Below the pieces are notes generated by a model that was not told the DNA's origin, ran no database searches, and worked only from the letters and a program-made list of their open reading frames with translations. A DNA stretch of 64,000 nt from JADYZU01 sp964540965 (GTDB lineage: Bacteria > Pseudomonadota > Alphaproteobacteria > Rhodobacterales > Rhodobacteraceae): contig CAZIOT010000011.1 of the NCBI GenBank assembly GCA_964540965.1, forward strand, positions 1-64,000. The letters run 5' to 3'. A program made the translations under genes and the position numbers. This document shows, one piece after another, positions 8,255-16,719 of the stretch; within the stretch, counting starts at the first letter, position 1, and each line of letters begins with the position of its first letter.

Positions 8255-8790
8255 GGCGCCTCGCGCGTCAGGTCGTTCAGCCGACGTTCAAGCGCCGCGG
8301 TGTCGGTCGGCACCAGCCCGGCGAGACGGGCATAGAACATTCCGTCAGCGGCAAGGCGCGCCGCCTCGCAGCCGGGGGCGGATTCGGCATGGGCCGCGGT
8401 CCGGGCGGCAAGCCAGTCGCGCCAGGACTGGCGCAACCGGGCATCGGCCATCGCCGACAGCCAGAGGGCGGTCAACGCAGGATCGTCGTCCTGCACCGAC
8501 AACGCGACATAGGCGCGGCTGAACCGGCCCTGCGGGTCGGGGTCGGCCTGCATCTGCGCGTCCAGAGCAGAGGCGAAATCCGCCAAGAGCCCGGCAAAGA
8601 CCGCATCGACTAGCGCCTGTTTCGAACCGAAATGGTGGAACAGAGCGCCCTTGGTCACGCCGGCCATCGCCGCCACGGCGTCGAGAGTGACGGCGGCAAG
8701 GCCGTGGTCACGCGCCAGCGCCGTCGCCGCCTGCATCAGCAAGCCGCGCACCTGGGCGGGATCCTTGGGGCGGTGATGGGCAAGGGTCAT
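8251..8790 (-). CDS. TetR-family repressor of the adjacent MFS exporter
   Basis: A 179-residue repressor. The TetR helix-turn-helix is at about residues 25-60 (LDAVAAMAGVTKGALFHHFGSKQALVDAV), with a divergent C-terminal ligand-binding domain. The start MTLAHHRPKD is preferred over an ATG 17 codons earlier because that longer version would run through a perfect operator-like dyad immediately upstream. It is the first gene of a two-gene operon with the exporter, coupled by a four-base overlap. Autoregulation through the dyad at 8799-8814 is expected. Confidence 0.9.
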   Translation of the reverse strand: MTLAHHRPKDPAQVRGLLMQAATALARDHGLAAVTLDAVAAMAGVTKGALFHHFGSKQALVDAVFAGLLADFASALDAQMQADPDPQGRFSRAYVALSVQDDDPALTALWLSAMADARLRQSWRDWLAARTAAHAESAPGCEAARLAADGMFYARLAGLVPTDTAALERRLNDLTREAP

Positions 8791-8798
8791 GTCGCGCG

Positions 8799-8814
8799 CA
8801 TACCGCACGGTATG
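8799..8814. promoter_or_regulatory. TetR-type operator
   Basis: CATACCGCACGGTATG consists of two 7-bp arms, CATACCG and CGGTATG, separated by two bases. The core ACCG-NN-CGGT is the most common TetR-family operator form. It lies 8 bases upstream of the tetR start codon, where it would block transcription of tetR-mfs. Binding by the adjacent TetR protein is inferred. Confidence 0.75.
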
Positions 8815-8827
8815 TTTCGGCGCAAGG

Positions 8828-8871
8828 CGGATCGTGGCCACGATCCGTCACCGAAGCCGCGCGGCTTCGGT
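8828..8871 (-). terminator. Two tandem perfect palindromes, probable end of the module 1 operon
   Basis: Two perfect palindromes sit back to back, one of 20 bp at 8828-8847 (core GATCGTGGCCACGATC) and one of 22 bp at 8850-8871 (core CGAAGCCGCGCGGCTTCG), two bases apart. They follow the stop of the proline-racemase homologue, the last gene of a long minus-strand operon, by 26 bases. No T-tract follows, so termination could need Rho or the structures could stop exonucleases. Because they also lie just upstream of the tetR operator, a binding-site role is possible. Confidence 0.55.
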
Positions 8872-8897
8872 CTGCGATTTCCGTCCGGAATGCGCCC

Positions 8898-9926
8898 CTA
8901 CGCCCCCGGCCAGGTATCCCCGACGCGGTAGCCGCGCGGGAACGGGTCGTCGGGGTCAAGCATCAGCTGGCGCACATCGGTCACCCAGGCCCGCCCGCGG
9001 ATCGAGGGGATGATCGCCGGAGTGCCGTGAAGGTCGGTCACGCCCTCGATCCGGCCGTGGAATTCGGTGCCGATGATCGAGATGCCGGTGAAACTGTCGC
9101 CCGCCTGCATCTGCCCGCGGGCGTGCTGCACCGCCATCCGCGCCGAGACGCCGGTGCCGGTCGGCGAACGGTCCAGCTTGCCCGGTTCGATGGCGACGGT
9201 GTTGCGGCCCTGCCGGCGGCCGTTCACCACCTCGATCGGGCCGGTGAACTGGGTAAAGCTGATGTGCCGCCAGGCGGGGTTGGCCGGATGGACAAAGCCA
9301 AGCTGTTCGGTCGCGGCATGGGTGATCTTCATGCCGGTGGCGGTCAGATCCGCCGCCTCGTCCGGGGTCAGGGCAAAGCCCAGCGCGGCGGCATCGACCA
9401 AGGCAAAACTGTCGCCGCCATAGGCGGTGTCGACGGTCAGCGTGCCCAGCCCCGCCACCTCGATCACGGCATCCAGCCGGTGGGCAAAGGACGGATGGTT
9501 GGTGACCCTGACCGAGCACGCCTTGCCGTCGCGACATTCGGCCACGACCTCGATGACGCCGCCGGGCGCCTCGAGGAAGAAGCGCGTTTCGGGTTCGATC
9601 ATCGGCACGATGCCGGTGTCCAGCAGCACCGTCGCCACGCAGATCGAATTCGAGCCCGACATCGGCGGGGTATGCACCGGCTCCATGATGATGAAACCCA
9701 TGGCGGCGCGCGGGTCTTTCGGCGGCACCAGCAGGTTGACATGGCGAAAGACGCCGCCGCGCGGTTCGTTCAGGACGAAATCGCGCAGGGCATTGTCCTG
9801 CGCGATCCAGCGCGATTGCTCCCACAGAGTTGCGCCCGGTGGCGGCGCGACGCCGCCGGTGATAACGTCGCCGACCTCGCCCTCGGCATGGCAGCCGACG
9901 ACATGGATGATCCGGTTCGACCGCAT
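8898..9926 (-). CDS. Proline racemase superfamily protein with Ser/Thr catalytic pair (possible hydroxyproline dehydratase)
   Basis: A 342-residue member of the superfamily of proline racemase, 4-hydroxyproline 2-epimerase and trans-3-hydroxy-L-proline dehydratase. The first catalytic position, Cys in racemases, is Ser90 in MSGSNSICVAT; the second is Thr256 in DRSPTGTGVSA. Epimerases use two acid/base residues, while the known dehydratases carry Thr at the second position. The Ser/Thr combination is unusual and argues against simple racemisation. The start lies one base after the stop of the M20 hydrolase gene. The reductase DpkA, which uses the cyclic imine that such a dehydratase would make, is encoded divergently in the same module. 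Dehydration of a hydroxyproline-like compound is therefore the favoured but unproven role. Confidence 0.85.
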   Translation of the reverse strand: MRSNRIIHVVGCHAEGEVGDVITGGVAPPPGATLWEQSRWIAQDNALRDFVLNEPRGGVFRHVNLLVPPKDPRAAMGFIIMEPVHTPPMSGSNSICVATVLLDTGIVPMIEPETRFFLEAPGGVIEVVAECRDGKACSVRVTNHPSFAHRLDAVIEVAGLGTLTVDTAYGGDSFALVDAAALGFALTPDEAADLTATGMKITHAATEQLGFVHPANPAWRHISFTQFTGPIEVVNGRRQGRNTVAIEPGKLDRSPTGTGVSARMAVQHARGQMQAGDSFTGISIIGTEFHGRIEGVTDLHGTPAIIPSIRGRAWVTDVRQLMLDPDDPFPRGYRVGDTWPGA

Positions 9927-9927
9927 C

Positions 9928-11088
9928 TCAGCCCCCCGTTGCCGCCTGCGCCAGCGCCACCCAATAGCTGACGCCGGTCGGGATGATGGCATCGTTGAAA
10001 TCGTAGCCGGTGGTGTGCAGCCCGCCGGTATCGCCGTTGCCCATGAATACATAGCAGGCCGGCACGGCGTCGGCCATGTAGCTGAAATCGTCGCCGCCCA
10101 TCAGCGGCGCCATGGCGGTATCGACATTGGCCGCCCCGACCACCCCCGCCGCCACCCGCGCGCACAGGTCGGTGGCCGCGGCATCGTTCATCACCACGCC
10201 GGTGATGCGGTCGACCTGCACCGTGACCGTGCAGCCCAGCGCGGCGCCGACGCCCGTGGCGATCTCGCGCAACCGCACCTCGTTCCGGTCGCGCAGCGCG
10301 GGGTCGAGCGAGCGGAGCGTGCCGGCAAGGGTGGCGGTGTCGGGGATGATGTTGTGGGCGCTGCCGGCATGGACCCGCGTCACCGACAGCACCGCCGATT
10401 GCAGCGGGCCGGTGCCGCGGGCCACCACGGTCTGCAGCGCGGTGATGATCTGGCTGGCGGCGACGACGGGATCGACGGTCGTGTGCGGCCAGGCGGCATG
10501 TCCGCCCTTGCCGGTGATGGTGATGTCGAACGTATCGGCCGAGGCGAGAAGGGCGCCGGACCTTGTGGCGACATGGCCCTCGGGCAGGCCCGGCAGGTTG
10601 TGCAGGGCGAAGATCCGTTCGATGGGCCAGCGGGTGAACAGCCCGTCCTTGGCCATGGCAAGGCCGCCGGCCCCGCCCTCTTCGGCCGGCTGAAAGACCA
10701 CGGCGACGCTGCCGGCGAAATCCCGCGTCTCGGCCAGGTATTTCGCGGCGCCCAGCAGCATGGCGGTATGGCCGTCATGGCCGCAGGCATGCATCCGGCC
10801 GGGGATGGTCGAGCCATGGGCGCGGCCCTCGACCTCGGTCATCGGCAGGGCGTCCATGTCGGCGCGCAGGCCGATGGTCGGGCCGGGGCGGTTGCCGCGG
10901 ATGATGCCGACAACGCCGGTGCGGCCAAGGCCGGTCGCCACCTCGTCGCAGCCGAATTCGCGCAGCAGGTCGGCGACGCGGGCGGCGGTGCGCGGCACCT
11001 CATACATCAGTTCCGGGTGGCGGTGGAAATCGTGGCGCCAGCCGGTGATCTCGGGCGCCAGATCGGCGATGCGGTTCAGGACGGGCAT
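9928..11088 (-). CDS. M20 family metallo-amidohydrolase (hippurate hydrolase/IAA-amino acid hydrolase type)
   Basis: A 386-residue cytoplasmic amidohydrolase. Di-metal ligands are visible at HACGHDGHTAML (Cys102, His104), QPAEEGGAGG, and the His in FALHNLPGLP; MGGDDFSY near the C-terminus is the final ligand region. The dimerisation domain is inserted after about residue 175. Family members cleave N-acyl amino acids or N-acylated amines. It lies 6 bases after the last ABC transporter ATPase gene and one base before the proline-racemase homologue, so it probably deacylates or depeptidates the imported substrate. No signal peptide is present. Confidence 0.9.
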   Translation of the reverse strand: MPVLNRIADLAPEITGWRHDFHRHPELMYEVPRTAARVADLLREFGCDEVATGLGRTGVVGIIRGNRPGPTIGLRADMDALPMTEVEGRAHGSTIPGRMHACGHDGHTAMLLGAAKYLAETRDFAGSVAVVFQPAEEGGAGGLAMAKDGLFTRWPIERIFALHNLPGLPEGHVATRSGALLASADTFDITITGKGGHAAWPHTTVDPVVAASQIITALQTVVARGTGPLQSAVLSVTRVHAGSAHNIIPDTATLAGTLRSLDPALRDRNEVRLREIATGVGAALGCTVTVQVDRITGVVMNDAAATDLCARVAAGVVGAANVDTAMAPLMGGDDFSYMADAVPACYVFMGNGDTGGLHTTGYDFNDAIIPTGVSYWVALAQAATGG

Positions 11089-11094
11089 GGGGCC

Positions 11095-12066
11095 TCACAA
11101 GATATCGTCGCGGATGCAGGCCTTGAAATGGCCCGGCGCGACTTCGGTCAGGGGCGGCACCGCGGCGGCGCAGGCCGGCAGCGCGTGGCGGCAGCGGGTG
11201 CGCAGCACGCAGCCCGAGGGCGGGTCGATGGGCGACGGAATGTCGCCCTGCATGACGATGCGCTGGCGCTTGCGCGCCGGATCGGGCAGCGGCGCGGCGG
11301 ACAGCAGCGCCTCGGTATAGGGATGGCGGGGGCGGGCGAACAGGCTGTCGCGGGGGGCAAGTTCCATCAGCCGGCCCAGATACATCACCGCCACGCGGTC
11401 GCAGAAATGTTCGACCACCGCCAGGTCGTGGCTGATGAACAGCACGGTCAGGTCAAGTCTTTCCTTCAATTCCTGCAACAGGTTGAGCACCTGCGCCTGC
11501 ACCGACACATCCAGCGCCGAAACGGGTTCGTCAGCGACCAGCATGTCAGGCCTGACCGCCAGCGCGCGGGCGATGCCGATGCGCTGGCGCTGTCCGCCGG
11601 AGAATTCATGCGGGAAACGGTCGGCCGAATCCGCCGGCAGGCCGACGATGTCCAGAAGCCGCGCCACCTCGGCCCGCTGTTCGGCGCGGCTGCCGATGCG
11701 GTGGATCTCCATCCCCTCGGCGATCAGGTCGCCGACCTTGCGGCGCGGGTTGAGGCTCGCGAAGGGATCCTGGAACACCATCTGGATGCGCTGGCGATAG
11801 GGCAGCATCGCGGCGCGGTTCAGCCCGGCGATGTCCTGCCCGTCAAAGACGATGGCACCGCCCGTGGGCGGGATCAGGCCCATGACCATGCGGCCGACCG
11901 TAGTCTTGCCGGACCCGGATTCGCCGACAAGGCCCAGAACCTCGCCCTTGTGGATCGAGAAGGACACATCCTCGACCGCGTGGACCTGCCGTTTCGGACC
12001 GAACAGGCCGGACGGCGCGTTGAACCTTTTGGTCAGGCTGACGGCGGAAAGCAGCGGGGCGGTCAT
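11095..12066 (-). CDS. Oligopeptide/opine ABC transporter ATPase, DppF type (module 1)
   Basis: A 323-residue ABC ATPase. Walker A GESGSGKTT, Q-loop MVFQDPFASLNPR, signature FSGGQRQRIGIARAL, Walker B MLVADEPVSALDVS and the switch His in FISHDLAVV are all intact. The C-terminal oligopeptide extension with its cysteine cluster (SGCVLRTRCRHALPAC) is present; in related transporters this region binds an iron-sulfur cluster. It overlaps the DppD-type gene by four bases. It forms the nucleotide-binding pair with the DppD-type protein of this operon. Confidence 0.95.
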   Translation of the reverse strand: MTAPLLSAVSLTKRFNAPSGLFGPKRQVHAVEDVSFSIHKGEVLGLVGESGSGKTTVGRMVMGLIPPTGGAIVFDGQDIAGLNRAAMLPYRQRIQMVFQDPFASLNPRRKVGDLIAEGMEIHRIGSRAEQRAEVARLLDIVGLPADSADRFPHEFSGGQRQRIGIARALAVRPDMLVADEPVSALDVSVQAQVLNLLQELKERLDLTVLFISHDLAVVEHFCDRVAVMYLGRLMELAPRDSLFARPRHPYTEALLSAAPLPDPARKRQRIVMQGDIPSPIDPPSGCVLRTRCRHALPACAAAVPPLTEVAPGHFKACIRDDIL

Positions 12067-13064
12067 CGCGTCACCTCGGTCCAGCGGATGCAGCGCACCT
12101 TGCGGCCCGGGCCGATGTCGGCCAGCGGCGGCACCGCGGCGCGGCAGGCGTCGGTCGCCAGCGGGCAGCGCGGGGCAAAGCGGCAGCCCGCCGGCAGGGC
12201 AAAGGGCGAGGGCGGCGCACCGCCGATGGTGGGCAGGCGGCGGTCGGCGGCCGGCGCCGCGGTGCCGGGGATCGAGTTCAGCAGCCCCACGGTATAGGGA
12301 TGGCGCGGGGCGGCGAACATGTCGGCGACCGGCCCCTCCTCGACCACCTGGCCGGCATACATCACCGCCACCCGGTCGGCGGTTTCGGCGACGACGCCAA
12401 GGTTGTGGGTGATGAATAGCACCGACATGCCGATTTCGGCCTGAAGCCGGCGGATCAGGTCCAGGATCTGCGCCTGGATCGTCACGTCAAGCGCGGTCGT
12501 CGGTTCATCGGCAATCAGCAGGCCGGGGCGGCAGGACAGCGCGATGGCGATCATCACCCGCTGGCGCATCCCGCCCGACAACTGGTGCGGATAGTCGTCG
12601 ACCCGCCGTTCGGGCGCCGGGATGCCGACAAGGCGCAGCATCTCGATGGCGCGGGCCCGCGCCTCGCGTTTCGACACGCCCTGATGCAGGCGCACCGATT
12701 CCGCGATCTGGGCACCGATGGACCAGACCGGATCAAGGCTGGTCATCGGTTCCTGAAAGATCATCGCCATGTCGCGGCCGCGGATGTCGCGCATCTTCGG
12801 CTCGGGCAGGGACAGAAGATCGACCTCGCGCCCCTCGCGCGGGCGCAGCACGATCCGCCCGGCATCGACGCTGCCGCCGCCGCGGCCGACAAGGCGCATC
12901 ACCGACAGGCTGGTCACGCTCTTGCCCGATCCGGATTCGCCGACAAGGCCCAGGGTCTTGCCGCGCGGGATGGCAAAGCTCACGTCATCGACGCTTTGCA
13001 CCTTGCCGCGCGGGGTGGCAAAGGACGTGCGCAGGCCGGTGACCTCAAGCAGGGGGGCGTCCAT
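12063..13064 (-). CDS. Oligopeptide/opine ABC transporter ATPase, DppD type (module 1)
   Basis: A 333-residue ABC ATPase. It has Walker A GESGSGKSV, Q-loop MIFQEPMTSLDP, signature LSGGMRQRVMIA, Walker B LLIADEPTTALDVT and switch FITHNLGVV. The C-terminal cysteine-containing extension PAGCRFAPRCPLATDAC is intact. The ATG at MDAPLLEV is chosen because GGAGG precedes it and the DppB-type stop ends one base before it; the longer in-frame version would intrude into that gene. It pairs with the DppF-type ATPase downstream. Confidence 0.95.
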   Translation of the reverse strand: MDAPLLEVTGLRTSFATPRGKVQSVDDVSFAIPRGKTLGLVGESGSGKSVTSLSVMRLVGRGGGSVDAGRIVLRPREGREVDLLSLPEPKMRDIRGRDMAMIFQEPMTSLDPVWSIGAQIAESVRLHQGVSKREARARAIEMLRLVGIPAPERRVDDYPHQLSGGMRQRVMIAIALSCRPGLLIADEPTTALDVTIQAQILDLIRRLQAEIGMSVLFITHNLGVVAETADRVAVMYAGQVVEEGPVADMFAAPRHPYTVGLLNSIPGTAAPAADRRLPTIGGAPPSPFALPAGCRFAPRCPLATDACRAAVPPLADIGPGRKVRCIRWTEVTR

Positions 13065-13065
13065 C

Positions 13066-14067
13066 CTAGCTCCTCCGCACGCGGGGATCGACCCAGCCAT
13101 AAAGCAGGTCCACCAGCAGGTTGACGAAGATATAGATCACCGCCGAGAGCAGGATGAAGGATTGCACCACCGCATAATCCTGCCGGGTGATGCCATCGAT
13201 CACCAGCGTGCCGATGCCGGGCCAGGTGAAGATCTGTTCGACCAGCACCGACCCGCCCAGGAGCTGGGCCAGGATCAGGCCGCCGGCGGTCAGCGTCGGC
13301 AGGAAGGCATTGGGCAGGATATGGCGGAAATGGGTGCTGACCGGCGGCACGCCCTTGGAATGCAGCACGGTGACGAAGGGTTCATGCACCACGTCAAGCA
13401 GGTTGGCGCGCAGAAGGCGGACAAGGTATCCGAACGACCCCAGCGCCAGCGCGGTGCCGGGCAGCGCGATATGCCAAAGCGCGTTCAGCGCGCCGCGCAG
13501 ATCGCCCGCCAGCAGGTAGTCGATGGTGAAGAACCCCGTCACCAGTTGCCCCGGCGCCGGGCCGCGACCGACCGGGCCGGGAAACCAGCCAAGCCGTTCG
13601 AAAAACAGCATGAGCAGCAGGAGAGAGATCCAGAACGGCGGCACGCCCACGCTGACAAAGGACACCGCCCGCAGCACGGCATCCAGAAGGCGCGACCGGG
13701 TAAAGCTGACAAGCACGGTCAGCAGCACCGCGGCGGCAAAGGCGGCGATGAAGGCAAACAGCGCCAGTTCGCCCGAGGCCGGCAGGCGTTCGGCGATCAG
13801 GGGCAGCACCGGCTTGCCCGCGCCATAGGAGAACCCCCAGTCGCCGCGGAAAAAGCTGGTGACATAGTCGACATACTGCACCACCAGCGGCTGGTTCAGG
13901 CCCATCTGGGCGCGGACGTTGTTCAACACGTCCTCGGTCGCGAAGGGGCCGGCGATCAGCCGGGCCGGGTCGGTCGGCAGCGCGCGCAGCACGACAAAGG
14001 CGATGATCGAGGCGCCCAGCACGGTCAGGATCGCCGATCCGATGCGTTCGGCGAGGAATTTCAGCAT
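13066..14067 (-). CDS. ABC transporter permease, DppB type (module 1)
   Basis: A 333-residue inner-membrane permease with about six helices. It starts with the typical amphipathic leader and first helix (MLKFLAERIGSAIL), contains GWFPGPVG, and has the EAA-like loop contacting the ATPase (VVHEPFVTVLHSKGVPP). It ends YGWVDPRVRRS, the standard C-terminus of DppB proteins. The start is one base after the stop of the DppC-type gene. It forms the translocation pore together with the DppC-type permease. Confidence 0.94.
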   Translation of the reverse strand: MLKFLAERIGSAILTVLGASIIAFVVLRALPTDPARLIAGPFATEDVLNNVRAQMGLNQPLVVQYVDYVTSFFRGDWGFSYGAGKPVLPLIAERLPASGELALFAFIAAFAAAVLLTVLVSFTRSRLLDAVLRAVSFVSVGVPPFWISLLLLMLFFERLGWFPGPVGRGPAPGQLVTGFFTIDYLLAGDLRGALNALWHIALPGTALALGSFGYLVRLLRANLLDVVHEPFVTVLHSKGVPPVSTHFRHILPNAFLPTLTAGGLILAQLLGGSVLVEQIFTWPGIGTLVIDGITRQDYAVVQSFILLSAVIYIFVNLLVDLLYGWVDPRVRRS

Positions 14068-14068
14068 C

Positions 14069-14908
14069 TCAGACCCCCACCCCGGACTTCGGATCATAGA
14101 TGTCGCGCAGCCGGTCGGCGATCATGTTGCCGGCCACCGCCAGGGCAAAGATGCCAAGGCCGGGAAAGACGCCGAGCCACCATTGCCCGGTCAGGGCATA
14201 GGCCAGCCCCTCGGTGATCATCGTGCCCCATTCGGGCACCGGCGGCTGGATGCCCAGCCCGACAAAGCCCAACGCCGCCATGGTGATGATCGAGAACGAG
14301 AACACCGACGACGCCTGGATGAGGATGGTCGACAGCGTCTGCGGCAGGATGTGCAGCCGGATCAGCCGCAGGTCCGATGCGCCCAGCGCCCGGGCGCTTT
14401 CGACATACATCAGGCCGCGCAGGCGCATCACCTCGCCCCGCAGCAGGCGGAAATACCAGGGGATCGCCGCCAGCACGACGCCGATCATCGCCGACACCAT
14501 GCCGGCGCCAAGGCCGATGGCCACCGCCATGGCAAGGATCAGCGGCGGAAAGGCAAGGATCGCATCCATGATCCGCGACAGGATCAGGTCGAGCCAGCCG
14601 CCCGCGAGGCCCGCCATCAGCCCCAGCAGCCCGCCGATCAGCGTGCCGGCGAGCGTCACCGCAAGGGCGACGCCGATGGAAACCTGCGCCCCCCAGATGA
14701 AGCGGGCAAAGACATCGCGGCCGTTGTCGTCAGTGCCCATGGGATGGGCCAGCGACGGCGGCGAAAGCGACCCCAGAAGGTCGATCTGCAGCGGATCCAC
14801 CCGCCACAGGAACGGACCGGCGACCGCGACCAGCACCAGCGCCGCAAGGATGACCACCCCGACCAGAAGCTCGGGGTCGCGGAGCGTCAGCGCGATCTTT
14901 CTCGGCAA
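14069..14908 (-). CDS. ABC transporter permease, DppC type (module 1)
   Basis: A 279-residue permease. The N-terminal DppC signature HPMGTDDNGRDVFARFIWG is near residue 55, the EAA loop (YVESARALGASDLRLIRLHILP) near residue 165, and the C-terminus is IADRLRDIYDPKSG. Unusually for dpp operons the DppC-type gene comes before the DppB-type gene. It lies 84 bases after hyuB, and a strong hairpin fills that gap, so expression relative to the upstream genes may be adjusted. Confidence 0.94.
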   Translation of the reverse strand: MPRKIALTLRDPELLVGVVILAALVLVAVAGPFLWRVDPLQIDLLGSLSPPSLAHPMGTDDNGRDVFARFIWGAQVSIGVALAVTLAGTLIGGLLGLMAGLAGGWLDLILSRIMDAILAFPPLILAMAVAIGLGAGMVSAMIGVVLAAIPWYFRLLRGEVMRLRGLMYVESARALGASDLRLIRLHILPQTLSTILIQASSVFSFSIITMAALGFVGLGIQPPVPEWGTMITEGLAYALTGQWWLGVFPGLGIFALAVAGNMIADRLRDIYDPKSGVGV

Positions 14909-14938
14909 GGTCTGGTTCCGTCTGGCTGATGGCTGAAA

Positions 14939-14969
14939 GCGCGGCCCGCAGGGAGAGGACGGGCCGCGC
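14939..14969 (-). promoter_or_regulatory. Stem-loop between hyuB and dppC-type genes
   Basis: GCGCGGCCCG pairs perfectly with CGGGCCGCGC around an 11-base loop, within the 84-base gap after hyuB. No T-run is seen on the minus strand. It splits the nine-gene operon into a binding-protein/enzyme half and a transporter half, so partial termination or message stabilisation is likely. This role is inferred. Confidence 0.6.
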
Positions 14970-14992
14970 CGGGTTCCCTTGCCTGATTGTCG

Positions 14993-16717
14993 TCAGGCAA
15001 AGGCGTGGGGATAGTGCTTGCGGGCGAATTCTTCGGTGATGTAGCCCTCGTCGATGTCGTTTTGCACGCTGGCGACAGGGCGGTCCCTGGGATCGCCGTA
15101 ACCGCCGCCGCCGCCGGTCTTCATGTTCAGGACCGCGCCCTTTGGCATGAAGTAATGCGTGGTCTTCGAGATCTCGTGGACCGTGCCGTCGGGCATGGTG
15201 GCAAGGCACAGGTTCGGCCGGGCGAACCCGCCGCCCATCAGCCCCCAGGGCGCGTTCAGCGACCGTTCGAAGACCGTCGTGATGTGGTGATCCTCGACCG
15301 CGCGGATATCAAGGTTCAGGCCCGGCCCGCCGCGCCATTGCCCCGGTCCGACCGAATCCTGCGCCAGCGCCAGCTGGTCGATGATCCAGGGGTTGCGGTG
15401 TTCCCAGACCTCGGCGGGGGTGAAACGGGTCGCGGATTCGGCGATATGCAGCATGATGCCGCCATCGCCGCCGTCCCAGGCCCCCTGCCCTGTCGGCAGC
15501 GGCGTGCCGTCGGCCCAGGGGCTGCGGTCGGCTTCGCGCGCGCCCCAGGCGACCAGCGAACAGATGCAGCCGCCCGAACAGGCCGGCACCGCCTTGGGCA
15601 TGGCGTTCGAGATGGCGTTGTAGATCACCTCGATGGCCTGAAGCGCCGGCCAGCCGTAGATGAAGCTGGGCGCCGGCGGCAGCGGATCGAACATCGACCC
15701 CGGCCGCGTGATGACCTTGAGCGGGCGGAAATGCCCCTCGTGCGGCGCCTCGCCATAGCCGGCCAGCATGGTGATCGCCACGCGGCTGGCCGAGATCGTG
15801 GTCGGCAGGGGCGCGTTCACCGGCCCGGCCTGTTCGTCGGGCACGCCCGAGAAGTCGAGCGTCACGTCCGATCCCTTGACCTCGAGCGTGATCTGGAACG
15901 GGATGCGGTCCTTGGTGACGCCGTTGTTGTCCATCTCGCCATGGCCGACATAGCGGCCATCGGGGATCTTCTCGAAATAGGATCGCACGATGCGTTCGCC
16001 GTGGTCGAACATGTCGTCGACGGCCGCCCGCCAGGTTTCCAGGCCAAAGCGTTCCACCACCTCGATCAGCGACCGCACGCCGACGCGGCAGCCGGTGACC
16101 TGCGCGTCAAGATCGCCGCGCACCATGTGCGGCACGCGGGTATTGGCCATGATCATGCGGAAGATGTCCTCGTTCAGGACGTCTTCCTTGTAGATCTTGA
16201 CGCCCGGAAAGATCACGCCTTCCTGGAACACGTCGGTGGTGTCGGTGCAGTAGGGATCCTTGGCGGCGATATCCAGCCAGTGCCCCTTGATCGCGGTATA
16301 GCCGATCAGCTCACTTCCCTGCCAGAACACCGGCATGATGATGACCATGTCCTGCGGGTGCGACCCGGTGCCGAAGGGCCAGTTGTAGATCAGCGCATCG
16401 CCGGGTTTCAGGTTTTCCGGCCCGCCGTTGTTCTTGACCGCCTCGGCGATGCAGAACGACAGCGTGCCCATGAACAGCGGCAGCGACGGCGCCTGCGACA
16501 ACATGCGGATGTCGCGGTCATAGATCGCCACGGCAAAGTCGAGCACTTCGTAGATGATCGGCGAGAACGAGGTGCGGATCAGTGCCCGCTTCATCTGGTT
16601 CGCCGCCGAGTTGAGCGCATGGCGCACCACCTCGGTCGTGATCGGATCGGCGCGGGTTTCGGTCTTGCGGCCGAACTGGCCGGCGTTGTGGATGACGGGA
16701 TCGTGACGCTTGGCCAT
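14993..16717 (-). CDS. hyuB: Hydantoinase B / 5-oxoprolinase beta-type subunit (module 1)
   Basis: A 574-residue protein of the HyuB (hydantoinase B/oxoprolinase) family. Characteristic segments are TTEVVRHALNSAANQMKRAL near the N-terminus, LIYNWPFGTGSHPQDM, and the glycine-rich C-terminal part GGGGGYGDPRDRP. With HyuA it forms an ATP-dependent hydrolase or carboxylase that opens cyclic amides such as 5-oxoproline or N-methylhydantoin. Its start is two bases after the hyuA stop. The upstream binding protein and downstream permeases indicate that the substrate is imported. Substrate identity is not deducible from sequence. Confidence 0.93.
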   Translation of the reverse strand: MAKRHDPVIHNAGQFGRKTETRADPITTEVVRHALNSAANQMKRALIRTSFSPIIYEVLDFAVAIYDRDIRMLSQAPSLPLFMGTLSFCIAEAVKNNGGPENLKPGDALIYNWPFGTGSHPQDMVIIMPVFWQGSELIGYTAIKGHWLDIAAKDPYCTDTTDVFQEGVIFPGVKIYKEDVLNEDIFRMIMANTRVPHMVRGDLDAQVTGCRVGVRSLIEVVERFGLETWRAAVDDMFDHGERIVRSYFEKIPDGRYVGHGEMDNNGVTKDRIPFQITLEVKGSDVTLDFSGVPDEQAGPVNAPLPTTISASRVAITMLAGYGEAPHEGHFRPLKVITRPGSMFDPLPPAPSFIYGWPALQAIEVIYNAISNAMPKAVPACSGGCICSLVAWGAREADRSPWADGTPLPTGQGAWDGGDGGIMLHIAESATRFTPAEVWEHRNPWIIDQLALAQDSVGPGQWRGGPGLNLDIRAVEDHHITTVFERSLNAPWGLMGGGFARPNLCLATMPDGTVHEISKTTHYFMPKGAVLNMKTGGGGGYGDPRDRPVASVQNDIDEGYITEEFARKHYPHAFA

Positions 16718-16719
16718 GA

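Noticed and set aside
9427..12297. Very long plus-strand open frame (over 900 codons) opposite the M20 hydrolase and ABC ATPase genes
   Set aside because: It is antisense to well-supported genes, its translation is low-complexity Arg/Gly/His/Asp-rich, and it has no recognisable domain. Such frames arise in GC-rich DNA from the codon bias of the true strand.
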